Positions 37,501 through 50,849 of a stretch of DNA of 64,000 nt are shown here, one piece after another; position 1 is the stretch's first letter, and every line of letters begins with the position of its first letter. This stretch comes from Mansonella perstans. Lineage: Eukaryota; Nematoda; Chromadorea; Rhabditida; Onchocercidae. The notes beneath the pieces are model-generated. The model was not told the origin of the DNA, did not search any database, and saw only the letters and a program-made list of their open reading frames with translations. The stretch is taken from contig JBAMDO010000177.1 of NCBI GenBank assembly GCA_037074765.1, positions 1-64,000 of the forward strand. The letters run 5' to 3'. The position numbers and the translations under genes were made by a program.

Positions 37501-40500
37501 ATAAATCGTAATTTGACCTTAGAAGTAAAGCGAAGGATTCGTTTAGAAGGCGCTGAATTAGAGAGTTATCGAGCCAAAAAGCGAGCGGAAGAACGTGAAG
37601 CAACTCGAATTAGGTAGTGATAATAAATCATTGCAAAGTTCGATGTCGCTGTTTTGACGCTTTTTAGTGGCTGCAGGACTGCAAGATTGCAACAGGCTTA
37701 GAGCTCCATAAAGTGCAGTGATCAGACCACTCTGATGATTAAATACCTTTAATGATTCAGTTTTAATGTTTCCGATATTCATTAGCAATCAGTCAGCATA
37801 TAGCAATGTCTTCACTTATTTCAAAGTTTTTTTGTGATACTTGCAGCTTGCTTTCACTGTATTGACCATCGCCATCAAAATTCTGCGGTGAGTTATCTAA
37901 GTGAAAGCTAATAAAAATTAAATCTGATCTTTTGTTACTAATTAATATCGTTGAAACCTTTAAAATCTAAAATTTGGAAAGTTTTTGATAATTCTAGATT
38001 AGAAGCATCACGGCGAAATGCTAGACTTGAGCAAACCGATTCATCTGATGACAGTGATGACGATGTCAGGGTTGTACCTGCTACAACCTCTAACGTATTA
38101 AATGGCAAAATGACCAATTCGAAAACTAATATTACGTCTTCTTATAACGCTTCGGCGACGATTTCAACAGCTGGTTTGAAGTTTCATTCTTCTTGACATG
38201 TTTGCAATTTAACTAATTTATTTGGATATGATTTGTGACTGTTCTATTAGACATATTGTTGTACAGTTGGTCTGTGATCACTTGCGACTGACTTAACTTA
38301 ATCTGTGTGTAAATTCCACATGTTTTATCAGTCATCCATGTTGACATATTAGAAATGTTCTGCATTGCAGTACATTAATCCAAAACATACAAAAATGTAT
38401 ATAACTTAGTAGCTCAATTTCACTGCTATTTAACTTTTCGCTGCGTTATTAATGTTGTGAAAAATAACTGAAATATTCAGAAAATTCATCAAGATCATTT
38501 TTAACAGATCTGTCGGCGGCTCAGATAGCTGAGCAGAGATCGCATGACATCATGTGGAAATGGGAACAACAGCAGAAATCATCCTTCTTCAAACAAAGCA
38601 AAAAATCATTTCCTATGTTTCCGTATATTGAAGAGAAAACTCGGGTCACTTTTTCATTTATCTTTTCTTGGGAATTCTGTATCTCTTTTGTGGCTAATGT
38701 AGTTCAGTAAAATTTTTGGATTTTATAATTTGAAAAAAGAAAAAAAAACTTTTTTGTACTCATAGATATTCAACTGCGAAATAATAAAGTTGTAACTTAT
38801 ATAGTTTGATAAATGATTCTTACTGTAGCAAACTGATTACTGTTTCAGTGGGATGATTATGGTGAAATCATACGGCCGGAGGAATACATGATCACAGATA
38901 CACCTGTAGTACCACAGGTACCGCCTGAACATAAGGATGGTATTGACGGTACTTTTGATGGACAAGTAGTACCGCTTTACGAAGAACGAGAATGGCCATC
39001 AAAGTGTATCAGTCAAATTATGAAAATGGAGGTAAGCCTGATTTGACGATGCATCATCTCAGTTCGTTTGTCCTGCTTATTCTGTCGCAATTTGTAATTA
39101 AATTTTGCATGTAATATTTGATTGCTCTAGTACTTCAATTATGCCGCCCACCATCTTTCTCTCTCTCTTGTCTTATTTTGTAAGGTCGTTTAAAACTTGG
39201 TGAACAATTGCATAGGCAATTCGTTTTTTCCTTCCGGCATCCGAAAAGCTCCATTACTCATTTATAATTAGTTTGGAACACTGGGATTAAAATAATGCTC
39301 TGTTTTTTGCGAGCAACTGATTGTTTGCGAAACAGGCGACAATTTTACTAGATTAATTTTGAAATTAATAATGAAGATATTTTGGAAAAATTACAGGTGA
39401 GATCACTCACTGTGTACCAATTCGTCTTTCTACATATCCCTCATCATCTTATTTTATTTTATTTGGAAGTAATTGTAAATTTAAAAAGAAATTGTTTTCA
39501 CAGTTGTTTCATTATGGTGATTTGAATATGAGTGGATATGAGCGAAAACGAAATGAAAATGAATCCATTATTTATGGAACTTCTGTCGGCCTTTCATGAA
39601 ATTGTATTGATTTTTTGATCTTAATGTTACAGGTGCTTTGTAAAGTGGATTTCATCGATTTCGAAGGACGTAGCGATGGGGAATCGGCAAAAAAAATTCT
39701 GTCACAAATAAAACCTAAGCAGCTAATAATTGTTCATGGTTCGTCAGCGGCTACTAGACATCTTGCACAATATGCTCAGCAAAATGGCATTGTTCAAGTA
39801 AGCAATTTAACGATATTTAAATATCACTGGTAGACTAAATCAGTCAGGCAGCATTGAACTATTAAATGTTGCGTATCGTTCACGTTTATGAGTCACGTAT
39901 ATAGAGCAATGGCATATGCGGACTTCGTGAAACAGATTGTCTAGTAATTGAAGTTTTTATCTTTATTCTTTATTTTTTCTTTGATATGAGTTTATGAGTA
40001 ACTGCTATGAATAATTCACTATCACAAGAATTCATTTAATTCTTCTGCAGGGTAAAATATTCACGCCACGGTTGGGCGAAATCGTTGATGCAACGATCGA
40101 ATCCCATATCTATCAAGTAACATTAAGTGATGCTGTTATGTCATCATTGATTTTCCAAACGGTTAACACTTCAAATCTTTGCTTTTGTTTTGTTGTGATT
40201 TGATTATTTCATTCCGATTTGTGATTGGTTAATTTCCACTGCAGAATTTTTGACAGCGATCGTTCGAGTTAGAAGCTTCTAATGTTTCATGATATAGGTG
40301 AAAGATGCTGAGCTAAGCTGGCTTGATGTTAGAATAGTAAGGAGGAAAACGATAACACCGGGACAAACACAAAATGGCGATGAGGAAAATTTGGAAACAA
40401 ATGGAAATAAGGAAGAGGAAGTGGAAGAAATGGAACAAGATGGTGATGAAGCAGGAAGTAAACGCTTGAGCAATGTGAAGGTTACAGTTGCGGACACTTT

Positions 40501-41066
40501 TTGTCTGGAACCAATACTTTCTGCTAATATACCCCCACATCAGGTTTATTTCATTTTTTTCTTTTTTTTACTTTTTTCATTGTATATTATTGATGGAGCA
40601 GGAATTGGGAAAGTTTGGTCCACATGATCTGTGAGGGATAATTTTCTCCTCAGAAATATTCTCCTGAGAATTTAGTAATCTTTAGAACCTATGATTAACA
40701 TAACCGTCTACTGTTCAGCAGTAGCAATATGCGAGATTAATGACCATCTAGAATTTTTTTGGATATATATATATATATATACTGGAAATGTTCTGCATGT
40801 GGGAACGTAAGATGGGTAGGGAAGTGAAATTAAATGCTTTTCGCCCATTCTAGGCAGTATTTGTCAATGATCCAAAACTTTCTGATGTGAAGCAGTTGTT
40901 AGCTTCCAATGGTTTTCGAGCCGAATTCAGTTCCGGCGTATTATATATAAACAACATTGCAAGCATTCGACGTAATGAAGCCGGTCGTTTTCACGTTGAA
41001 GGCTGCGCATGTGAAGATTATTACAAAATAAGAGACATCGTTTATGCACAGTTTGCAGTTCTATAG
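34526..41066 (+). CDS. CPSF2: Cleavage and polyadenylation specificity factor 2 (CPSF100)
   Basis: Non-catalytic metallo-beta-lactamase/beta-CASP partner of CPSF73 in the nuclear mRNA 3'-end cleavage complex. Fifteen exons: 34526-34597, 34754-34942, 35775-35915, 36049-36214, 36272-36467, 36802-37006, 37207-37303, 37424-37613, 37998-38173, 38508-38644, 38849-39031, 39633-39797, 40051-40161, 40298-40543, 40854-41066; phases agree, 828 residues. Landmarks: [141 protein letters not shown], then an acidic serine-rich region, [32 protein letters not shown] and the C-terminal [16 protein letters not shown] end. The zinc-binding HxHxDH motif is replaced by SYADIPHLG, as expected for the inactive CPSF100 rather than CPSF73. 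Confidence 0.96.
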
Positions 41067-42242
41067 GTTGAAATTTGCCTCTAGTTATTGATCTCATGTT
41101 GCCTTTTATTATCAGGTTTGAAAAAAACATAGTCGTCTTACTGGGATGGCGAAAAAGTATCCATTGAAATTGTTACTGAAATGAATAAAATTAAAATAAT
41201 CAACTTATAAATTATGAGAAGAACTGTGAAATACTTTTTTTTCCTGAAGATTTATGAAAATATTTTGAAGATTCATAGTGGCTTGACGGGAAGAGATTCA
41301 CTCTAGAGAGTGCGCATAGTTCAAAATGTTAGAGATATCCAGCTATTGATAGAAAAATAGCATTAATAGTGTTCAAGTATTTGATACTGTTCATCTTAGA
41401 TTGTAAGAATAAAATAATGTTAATGTATTGAAATGCAAAAAAAAAGTTTGTGTCATAAATTGATAATGAAAAGATAATTTAACTAAATTTCTCTTTTCAG
41501 TTGACAAGCATCAAATCACCTAACTATTACTTCAGTTTAATAACTGTTTAAGCATTATTAGATATTGACTTGAAGTCGTAACATAATAATATATGAGCGA
41601 CTTTAGTGTTTTCATGAAATAAGTTGCAATTTGTTGACAAATGAATTTCAACTTTAGAAGTCCTCCATCTAGGATTTCATTTCTCAGAAGAATTATGTTG
41701 ACTAAAAGATATCTCTATAGCAGCAAGTTTTAAAAATATCCTAAAAAATTTTAATATCAAGATTACAAAAAGTGCATTAATTACTTCTTTTTTTCCTGCA
41801 GTGAATTGTAAAAAAGAGTGCAGGATTTGTCAATTTGATTTCTTATGTTGATTAAATAATATGCAAATATTTCATTACGATATGTTAATTTTTCAATTTA
41901 CTACATGCTATATATATTGATTGGTGAATTGAAAGTTTTTATAACTTTTGGTTATGATTAAAATGGTTGTTTCGTTTGATTGTTATAAATTCCTAATCGT
42001 TAGTTTCTTGCATTCTTTTTTTTTAATTGATTTCTTCAAATTTCATCTGATTTATAATATTTATTTAACATTTGAAAAAATGTACGAATTGTTATTAAAA
42101 AAGTTGTAAGCTAAATAAAGCTGATTTAAGTGTGTGAAGTTTTAAATTTTGTTAATTAATTACACCAAAAAGCATTCATTTAAAGCAAACAATGAGAAAT
42201 GATTGAAGGTCATCGTTATGGGTGATATGATAAGGTCAACAG
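41067..42242. other. Intergenic region after CPSF2
   Basis: About 1.2 kb of AT-rich sequence including the CPSF2 3' UTR. The missing signal-peptide exon of the following cysteine-rich gene may lie here. A methionine-led hydrophobic frame begins at 41963, but I could not join it to the next exon with a convincing donor. Confidence 0.45.
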
Positions 42243-42870
42243 TTAGTCTGTTATGTTATTCAAGTTTTTTTCAACAGCAATACGAAGAATGTGGTGAAGA
42301 AGATTATTGTTTTTTCTTGGAAGATTATGCATTTGGTAATTCAGCTATTCCACAAAATCAAACACGAAGTTGTGAACGACGTGGATATTGTGAAGTGATT
42401 AATTAGTTAATTAACGAGTCGGATTAAGAGTGTTTATAAATTATTTAGTTTTAATTATTATTGCATGGTCTCATCGTTTTCTTCAAATTCAAATTTTTTG
42501 AAAAAAAATTTAAAATTTCATATGTTTTTAAAAAAACACAAAGAAATATAAAATTATTATTGTTATATAAAATAATCAAAATTTTATAGTCAAAGTTATA
42601 GTTAATGAGTTTTTTATGTTGTAATTAATGAATTTATTTCAGACATTGGTTGAAAATTTAACTGGGAAAATTTTGAAAAAATATGGTTTGACCCATAAAT
42701 GTGGAACATTTATGATAAACGAGGGAACATACACAGATTTATGCTGTTGTAATTATGATTGGTGTAATAAGGTAAAGGTTAATGAATTACCGATAGTGAT
42801 GAAATATGCTGAAGTCAACGAAGAAATGAAGATGGAAAAGAGAACGAAAGATGAACGAAACGAATTGTAA
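42243..42870 (+). CDS. Small cysteine-rich protein of Ly6/ET-module type, 5' end missing
   Basis: Two exons: 42243-42394 and 42643-42870, both in phase 0 at the junction. The first reads LLCYSS, EECGEEDYCF, then a polar stretch with CERRGYCE; the second reads THKCGTF, then CCCNYDWCN and a charged Lys/Glu-rich end. The spacing C-Y-S, EECxxxxYCF and terminal CCCxxDWCN is that of nematode ET-module and related three-finger (Ly6/uPAR-like) extracellular proteins, which are usually secreted or GPI-anchored. No signal peptide is present, so a first exon upstream is probably missing. A TCAACAG at 42236-42242 would be the acceptor. The C-terminus may be extended from a GTAAAG donor right after WCNK. 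Function unknown. Confidence 0.6.
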
Positions 42871-44160
42871 AAAGCAATTAAATTAACAAAAAATTCTCAT
42901 GAACTGTTGTAATTAATTTCAAAATTAAAATCTTTTAAATTTCTTTCCTACAGCAGAATTTTGTTTCTATTCATTTTTTTTCATTTATTAAATTTAGTCT
43001 TTTGAAATTTTTATTTCCAATTTAAATTTGTTGCATATTTCTGTGCTTTTACAAATATTCCCTACTATGAATATTTTCGCAATTCGAAAGAAGCAGTTAT
43101 TGAATTCATGCCTAATTATTTTTGTAAACAAATGATTGTGCAGAGTTTTAATCACTCAATTTTTTTGGAATAATTGAAATAAATTCAAAATATAAGTAAC
43201 TGAAATAAACTCGAAATTGAAATGAAAATAATTGAAATAAATTCGAAGAAGAAAGTTTTCCATCGTTATGTTCTCCCCTTTTTTTTTTCTGATTTTTTTT
43301 TTGTCGCATTTTTCTTTCATTCTTTTTGCGGAACTTTCCATTTAGTCTTTGGTGAAGCATTAAACATTCCTAACAATTAGCCTCAATTGCGTAATTAGCA
43401 CTCATATACATGACATTGTTGATGTATATCGATGTCAATGTTAGCAACAGCAAAAAGAAATGACCATTGTCCTTTGCATTTTTGATTTATGAAAATAAAA
43501 GGATTTCCGATCTGCTAGAAAATTTATGTGACGTAGCATTTGACAATGAGACTTGACACATTCAAAATTATACCTTTCATCCATAGCCCACTTCCTAACT
43601 TGACCTATACCGACATATCATTAAAGTATCACACTGCAGCACCTTTGATATATTATTCTCTAATACATGAGTATTATTTTCATTTCTTGTTTTTGTTACC
43701 AATATGATAGCAATTAAATAACAATTTAATTCGTTTAATCTCACTCTTATTAATTTAATTCAATTTCATTTTTACTTTTTTTTTAATTATATTTTTCTTA
43801 TTTTTTTAACATCTTTCTGTTTTCTAGATTTGGAAATTTTTTTTATGATTCCTAATTTAAATTAAAATTTCAGAAATAGCAAATTTTTGTTGCTGTTTGT
43901 ATATTTGTTTATTTTTCATTTCCTTTTTTCTAAGAATAAAAATCAATAAAAGCAAAAATTGGAAATAATTAAATAATGAAGAAAAGAAAATTTTGAGCAC
44001 TATATTTTGATATTTTAATCATTTATTATTTTTATTTTTGTATGCTATCGAATAAGGAAATCATTTATTATTTATATGCTATCGAATAATTATAATTTAA
44101 GATAATTAAAATCTTACTACAATTATTATCCTTTTATGGAAAGAAAGTGAAAATTAACAA

Positions 44161-44221
44161 TCATACACCACATATACACACACATGCGCATACACGCACA
44201 CATACACACACATACGCACAA
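44161..44221. repeat. CA microsatellite
   Basis: CA dinucleotides with TA and CG interruptions over about 60 bases, read as alternating His-Thr in one plus-strand frame. Confidence 0.85.
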
Positions 44222-44475
44222 ATAAATGTTATAATATTTCTTTTTTTGCATTTTATCAAAAAATTCAAACAGATTAAGAAATCATCATTTACAGGCAGAG
44301 AAAGCATTGTGAATGTTTATAGCAAATCTTTTAAGAGAATGAAAGAAATATGCAAATGTCATATTCATATTAATTAATTGTGGTGACACTAAAGCACATA
44401 ATTATTTTGCAAATCAGAGACTAAGACTTATTCATATATTCTTTATGACCAATCGTTAATCTGTTGATCATTTGA

Positions 44476-44579
44476 ACTGAATGAATAAATGAATGAATGA
44501 ATGAATGAATAATGATTCACTGAATGAATCATTGAATGATAAATGAATGAATGACTAAATTGCAATGAATGAATGAATA
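44476..44579. repeat. GAAT tetranucleotide array
   Basis: Imperfect TGAA/GAAT repeats over about 100 bases, broken by GATTCACT and similar insertions. The same motif appears in the same orientation at 52083-52318 and inverted at 58573-58930. Confidence 0.9.
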
Positions 44580-45370
44580 AAATTGCTTGTTTTTCTCATT
44601 TTTGCCTTTCAAAGATTTTTCAATTTTATTTTATTATTGAAGTCTTAAATTTAATTTAAAAATTGTTGTAAAACATATTTTATAAAATTTTTGTCACATC
44701 TAACATTAAAAATTTAAATCACGGAAAAAAATAAATATGCATATAAGGTAATAATTATGGATTATTTCTTCCATAATTATTCTCTTTTTATTTTCTTTTT
44801 CTTTTTCGTTTCTTTTTTGTTCTTCATAACTCATAATTTACAAATACTTTTTATTTTTAACTCAAGTTCAAATCATTTCCTGTATCAATGAATTGATCTT
44901 TCCTGCAATTGTTTCGTCTTTTTACGTATCTTATCGTTTTGATCTATTAATGAATTGAAAAGTTTATTGGTAACCCATTGGTTATAAATGACAAAATCAA
45001 TTGGCCTCTTTTATGTTTGCTAAAATCAATCCAAATTATTATAAAATTAAAAAAATAAAAAAGTTTGGAAGTCATCGATCATTTCATTGATGCATCTACT
45101 GCTTCATCATTTCTTTTTTACTGATTATTATCATGAATTGTCATTACTGATGATAACATCACTGGCTACTACTATTATCATTGTCATCACTTTTATTATT
45201 ATTATTATTGTATTCATCATTATCACTGTCATCATTACTATTATTATTACCACTATTGTTATCAGTACTGTTGCTATTTTATTAACTATTATGGTGGTGA
45301 TGATTACGATTATTACTATAACAATTAGTACTATTACTATAATAATAATAATTATAATAATACTATCATT

Positions 45371-45640
<270 letters not shown>

Positions 45641-46465
45641 ACATTGTATTGTGATCATTAAATGAAAACAAAAATGCTTCATGTTCTCATTAACTATTTC
45701 TGTTTCCAATTCATCCATTTTTCATCAAATAATTATTTTAAAAGATAACGATTGATTAAATTAATTCAAATAAACTTATGAAATCATGATTTTTGCAATA
45801 ATTATACTGTTTATTGATTTTCTTTTTTCGCTACATTTATTCTTTGAATGCTTAATTTTCATTCAAAACATATCTTTGTTTCCTTTCTTTTTCTTTTTTG
45901 TTTTTTTGAAAATGTCTTCAAGGCAAAAATGAAATAAATTTAAAAAGCAACAACATGTTTATATTTCGAAAAAGAAAATATATCATCGGGTTCGAGTTGG
46001 AAAATTTTTAAAAGAAAAAAAGAAATGAAAAGTTTTTTCCCCTCTTTCTCTCTCTCTATCGCTTTGTTAAATTGTTTCCAATTATCATTAATTTTCTCAA
46101 TTTATCATTAATGAATGGATTAGTTAGCACTGTTAAATAGTTAAATAAGCTTTTTGATATAGTTTTTGACTTCATACAAATAATATTTTTTGTTCAGTTT
46201 CATTTATTCAGATTTCTTATCAAATCTAACATCCACTGATTAGTTTTTATCATTCCATTGATTAGTTCATTAAGAAAACTGGACTGAAAAAAAAAACAAG
46301 ATTTTAAATTTAAAAATATTTGTAAAAAAAATAAATCATATATAAATATGCATAAGAGTGAATTTAAAAAAAAAAAAAAAAAAACGACAAGGTAAATGAA
46401 TGGAAAAGTAAAAAGTAAAGAGAAAAAACATGGTTTGTTTTTTTTTTTTCTTCTCTCCAATATTT

Positions 46466-46800
46466 TGGTCTATTCTTTTCATATTCATTCATTTATTCAG
46501 AATAGACGATAGCGATATTGAGGCATTAATTGTCCATTTCATAGTGGACATTGGTTACTTTTCTTTTATTCAATAAACATCAAAAACGGAAAAGGAAAAT
46601 ATACACCTGTTTTATTTTTGTATTGTTTTTTCTTTTCCTTTTTTTTTTTTTTTCTCTCTCCAACATTGGTCATTTATTTCTTTCATTCTATTCATTCAGG
46701 ATAGCGGTAGCCGATATGATTACGTTGTTCATTGTTCATTTCATAATGGACATTGGATATTTTTTTTTTTCTTTTATCCAAACATCAAAAAACTGAAAGG
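46466..46800. repeat. Diverged tandem duplication, about 200-bp period
   Basis: Two related segments at about 46470-46590 and 46670-46800. Each holds a TATTCATTC-type start, a GATAGCG element, CATTTCATAATGGACATTGG (TAGTGG in the first copy), then a T-rich tract, TTTTATxCAA and ACATCAAAAAC. The middle parts differ by small insertions. Confidence 0.8.
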
Positions 46801-47182
46801 GATAAAAGGCGCGCGGGAGAGAGGATAAAAAATGTAGTAGTAACGACGGGTAAAGGTTAGCGGCAAGGCAGGTAAGATGCGGGATCTTTTTAAATTCAAA
46901 GAACATCAAAAAGATAACTAACATTTTTCATCTTTTCTTTTACTTTTTTTCAAAAAAAAAAAAGAAAGAAGAAAAGAAAAATATGAATGAATTGTTAAAA
47001 ATTGCGCCGATAACAAAGGGAGAGTTGTTGTTTGTATAGAAATGAGAATGAAATAAGTGATACATAAAAAAAAAAAAAGGAACTATATTAATGAAGAATG
47101 AAATAAATGAGAAATTTCCTCTACTTGTTTCCGGCGCAATTATTCTTTTGATGTACACAAAGCTGGGAAGTAGATGTTAAGC

Positions 47183-47220
47183 ATTATATATACATATATA
47201 TATATATATCTATATATATG
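47183..47220. repeat. TA microsatellite
   Basis: About 38 bases of TA dinucleotides with two ATACAT/ATATCT interruptions. Similar short TA runs occur at 48226-48245, 40759-40780 and 61168-61186. Confidence 0.85.
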
Positions 47221-47252
47221 TGCCTTTGCGTCTTGAGTGTGTTCCCATTCAA

Positions 47253-47440
47253 TTTCATTTTCCCTTTACTGCTGTTGTTGTTGTTCGTAGTTGCTGGGAT
47301 GTTATTGTTTGTTGCTATTGTTATTGTAAATTATGCACCTGAGTTCGATTTCATTTTCCCTTTACTGCTGTTGTTGTTGTTCGTAGTTTCTGGAATGTTA
47401 TTTCTGTTGCTAATTGTTGTTGTAAATTTTGTTAATTGAT
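47253..47440. repeat. Two-copy duplication of about 96 bp
   Basis: Copies start at 47253 and 47349 with TTTCATTTTCCCTTTACTGC, continue through TGTTGTTGTTGTTCGTAGTT and end in TTATTGT-rich sequence. The first half is almost identical and the second half has drifted. Confidence 0.9.
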
Positions 47441-47447
47441 TTCAATT

Positions 47448-47545
47448 TGACCCTCATATGTTATTTTTTTGAATTTGATGAATTTGACCCTTATGTGTTA
47501 TTTTTTTGAATTTGATGAATTTGACCCTCATATGTTATTTTTTTA
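47448..47545. repeat. 37-bp tandem repeat, about 2.6 copies
   Basis: TGACCCTCATATGTTATTTT begins copies at 47448, 47485 (TTATGTG variant) and 47522, each followed by TTTGAATTTGATGAATT. The last copy is partial and drifts into unique sequence. Confidence 0.92.
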
Positions 47546-47639
47546 AATTTGACGACCGTGTGAGCAGTGTTTTCTGATGTAACTGATGACGACGTAACCT
47601 TCAAAATGTTATTGTTGACCGAGTTCACTTTGATCTTTA

Positions 47640-47880
47640 AATGTTAATTGTTATTGTTGATCGATTTCAATTTCTTCTTTCAAATGTTAATTGTTGTTTT
47701 TGTTGAGGAATTCCATTTCAATTTTATTTTTCAAATGTTAATTGTTTAGTTGTTGTTGTTGTTGTTGTTGTTGTTGATCGATTCTATTTCGATTCCATCT
47801 TTTAAACGTTAATTGTTTAGTTGTTGCTGTTGTTGTTGATCGATTCTATTTCGATTTCATCTTTTAAATGCTGTTCATTG
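47640..47880. repeat. GTTAATTGTTxxTTGTTG minisatellite, 4-5 diverged copies
   Basis: Units of roughly 45 to 70 bases, each made of ATGTTAATTGTT, a variable TTG trinucleotide run, GATCGATTCTATTTCGATT and a CATCTTTTAA-like end. Length differences come mainly from the number of TTG units. Confidence 0.85.
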
Positions 47881-50849
47881 TTGTTATTTGGCCAATTTCA
47901 CTTCAATCTTAAAATATAAGTTGTTTTTGTTTTCTTATTGTTAACAACGATAAGTGAATAATACATGTGGCACTCATTTTCATATTTGAGCACATTTGCA
48001 TTGAAACTTCTTACTATTTAAATTGCTAATCATAAATTTGCTATTTTCTTTTGTTATTGCAGCTATTTAACATAATGACAAATTAATTAACATAAATTAA
48101 TGAGTAATTTAATCGGTGCAATATTTATTGCTATCGAAAATGAACATCAATAATATTTTTTTGCTCATTTCTTTTTTACTTTTTTATTTGTGAAAATGTA
48201 ACTGAAAAAAGAAAGAAAAATGTTTACATATATATATATATATATTTGAAATTTCGATTGAAATCCCACTTTAACAAATTTATTAGTCAACTTTTTTTCT
48301 TTCTTTTCTATCTCCTCCTTATTTTCTCTCCCTCTTAGCATGTTGCCATTGTTTGAAATATATTTTGCACATGAGGTGAAATAATTTTTCTTTTCTTCTT
48401 TTCTTTTTTTTTTTTTTTCCAAAAAGTACAAAACGGCTACTTTATAGCAGCAAAAAAAAGTTAAAATAAAAAAAAAAAAAAAATCGTCTGGAATTTCAAT
48501 TATTATATTTATGTATACTGTAAATGAAGTATATGTTGTTAATTAAATGAAAATAATTTTAAGAAAGTTGGAAAGATTGTTTGTTAGTTAATGTGATGCT
48601 TACTTACACTTTGTTCTTTTTCTCTTTTTCCTAATTGTTTCATTTAACTTTTTTTTTTTTTTTTTTTTTTTAGGACGTTTTTAAATAAAACTTCATTTTC
48701 ATTTCCTTCATTTCTTCCATTTTTCGTTTCATTTCGTTCCCTTTTTTTCTTCTTTCATTTGGAAAAATATGAGTAATTGTAATTTGTTCAATAGATAGAT
48801 ATATCTCTTGCAAATAAAAAAATGAAAAAAAAAAAGGAAAAAACTGAAAATGCGAAAGATAGAGGTAATAAAAATGAAAGAAAGAAAAAAAGTTAGCAAA
48901 AAAAAAAATTCAAAAAAAGAAAACGAAAAGAAAAAAAAAAAAAGAAGATAAAAAAGAAAACGTAGACTGTATTTATTTAGAAGACTCTTTTTTCATTTCT
49001 CTTTCATTTCTTCCCTCATACAAAATAATGTTCATTTTTTAAAATTTTACTTTAAAAAAACCTTTTTTTTTTTCAATACAAACATTTTGTACAATAGTAT
49101 TTGTATAAATTACATATATGATCATTTACGAATCAATTAAAATAATTGATTAATTAACAGAATTAATAAAGACTCAAAAAATATTAATTATCAGTATATT
49201 TAGTAAAGTGCTGTTCCTCACATTTTTCTAAAACCAAGAATCATTTTAGTTAAAACTTTTATCGTTTTTTAAATTTTTCCATTTTGAAATTTAATCAAAA
49301 CTTTCAACGTATTAGTTAAAACAATGACAGTTTCCGGTTCACTTACGATTTATATTTCAGTTGTTACGGAACACATAGATTGAGGATCTTAATTAATTTA
49401 TCTTAGTTAATTCATAAATGTATTCAAATACATATGCATTTAAACAAATTATACAAACGTTTGCATTCGTACTATTACAACTTCTTTATTAGTTTGTTGA
49501 TTAATCAATCGATTATTTGCTCGAAAAAGTAATACATAAGAATAGCAGTGATGATTTTACTGATTTAAAAAAAAAAAAATTTTTTTTGTTTATTGTTGAA
49601 ATATTGCTAGAATTTTCTTTCATAGACGATATGGAATTTCTTGTGAAAATTAATTAATTTTATAAATAGTCGAAGAAAAAGTGCATTTAAATGATAATAT
49701 TTTATGATAATTAGAAAAATCAAGTAAAAATTACTCACCACAATCTGATTGTATAATGATATGATAGTAATTGTTAATTAATTAATTGGTACTATTGTTT
49801 ATTATGATCATTACTAATTGATATATTATGGAACCTGTTACATTTACTTCTTCCTGCCATCGTTCAGAAATATTTTTCCTTTAATCAAATAACGTTGTAA
49901 AGTTGTTGTAGAGATGATTAATTAATTTTAAAAATAATCAAGTTAAACCAAGTTTAAATAACGATTATGACGATTTCCAGTTATACACTCATTTTGTTTG
50001 ATGCCATTTATTACAGCTACTATGATTTGAATATGTTATGATTGTTTAAATTTATTTCTTTCTTTCATTTTTACAAAGTATTTTCATCCTTAAACACTCG
50101 TATCCATTATTATTTCTGAAATATAACGCACATTACTGCCTTGCAAACACTAAAAAAAACGATAAATCAGTTTAAAAAAAAAAAAAAAAACATTTGTTAA
50201 AAGTTATTTATTTTATTTCATTCCACTTTTCATTTTCTTTTTTTTTTTTCAAAACAAAATTTTCCACATTTATCATTTTTTTTCCACTTTTTTATTTTTT
50301 TTTTAAACGAAAGAAATAAGTTTGTCTCTAATAATACAATAACAATCAAACAGCTGTGTTAGTTTACTATGTTATTTTTAATTATTTATTTTTGTCTTAG
50401 TTTCATTGATGAAAAATTAAATTTTTTTCATGAAGTTTTAAAAAAGAAAGAAGAGACAGATTCTTTGATTCTTTTTTTTTTTTATACCATCAAAAAAAAA
50501 GTTAAATTGAATGAATTTTATATGCAAAGTTTGTCATATATGCAATCTGGTAATATCAACGCACATATTTGCTATTTGACATAATCTTTTACAAGGACAA
50601 AAAAAAGAAAAAAAACAACAACAATATATTCATTTCATTTAAATTCAGTTTATTTTATTTCATTAATTGTTAGCGGATTTTATGCTTTCATCATAAAATA
50701 TAGCAGAAACCTTGCAATGAATGAATGAATAAACTATCGTTACATTTGAAGAGATAATTGCTTATGTGCAAATCATGCGTGAAGGCAAAAAAAATTAAAA
50801 GGAAAATAAGCTTATGGGGAAACTTTTGCCTTTTCGTTAAATTTTACGA

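Noticed and set aside
40279..40540. Minus-strand frames opposite CPSF2 exon 14
   Set aside because: They are shadows of an acidic, lysine-rich coding exon on the plus strand.
43400..43450. Hairpin around TGACAT and ATGTCA near 43411-43438
   Set aside because: The arms are short and interrupted; in such AT-rich sequence this is expected by chance.
47218..47439. 73-codon hydrophobic protein with two similar halves
   Set aside because: The two halves come from a 96-bp sequence duplication in TTG-rich noncoding sequence; no splice or start context supports a gene.
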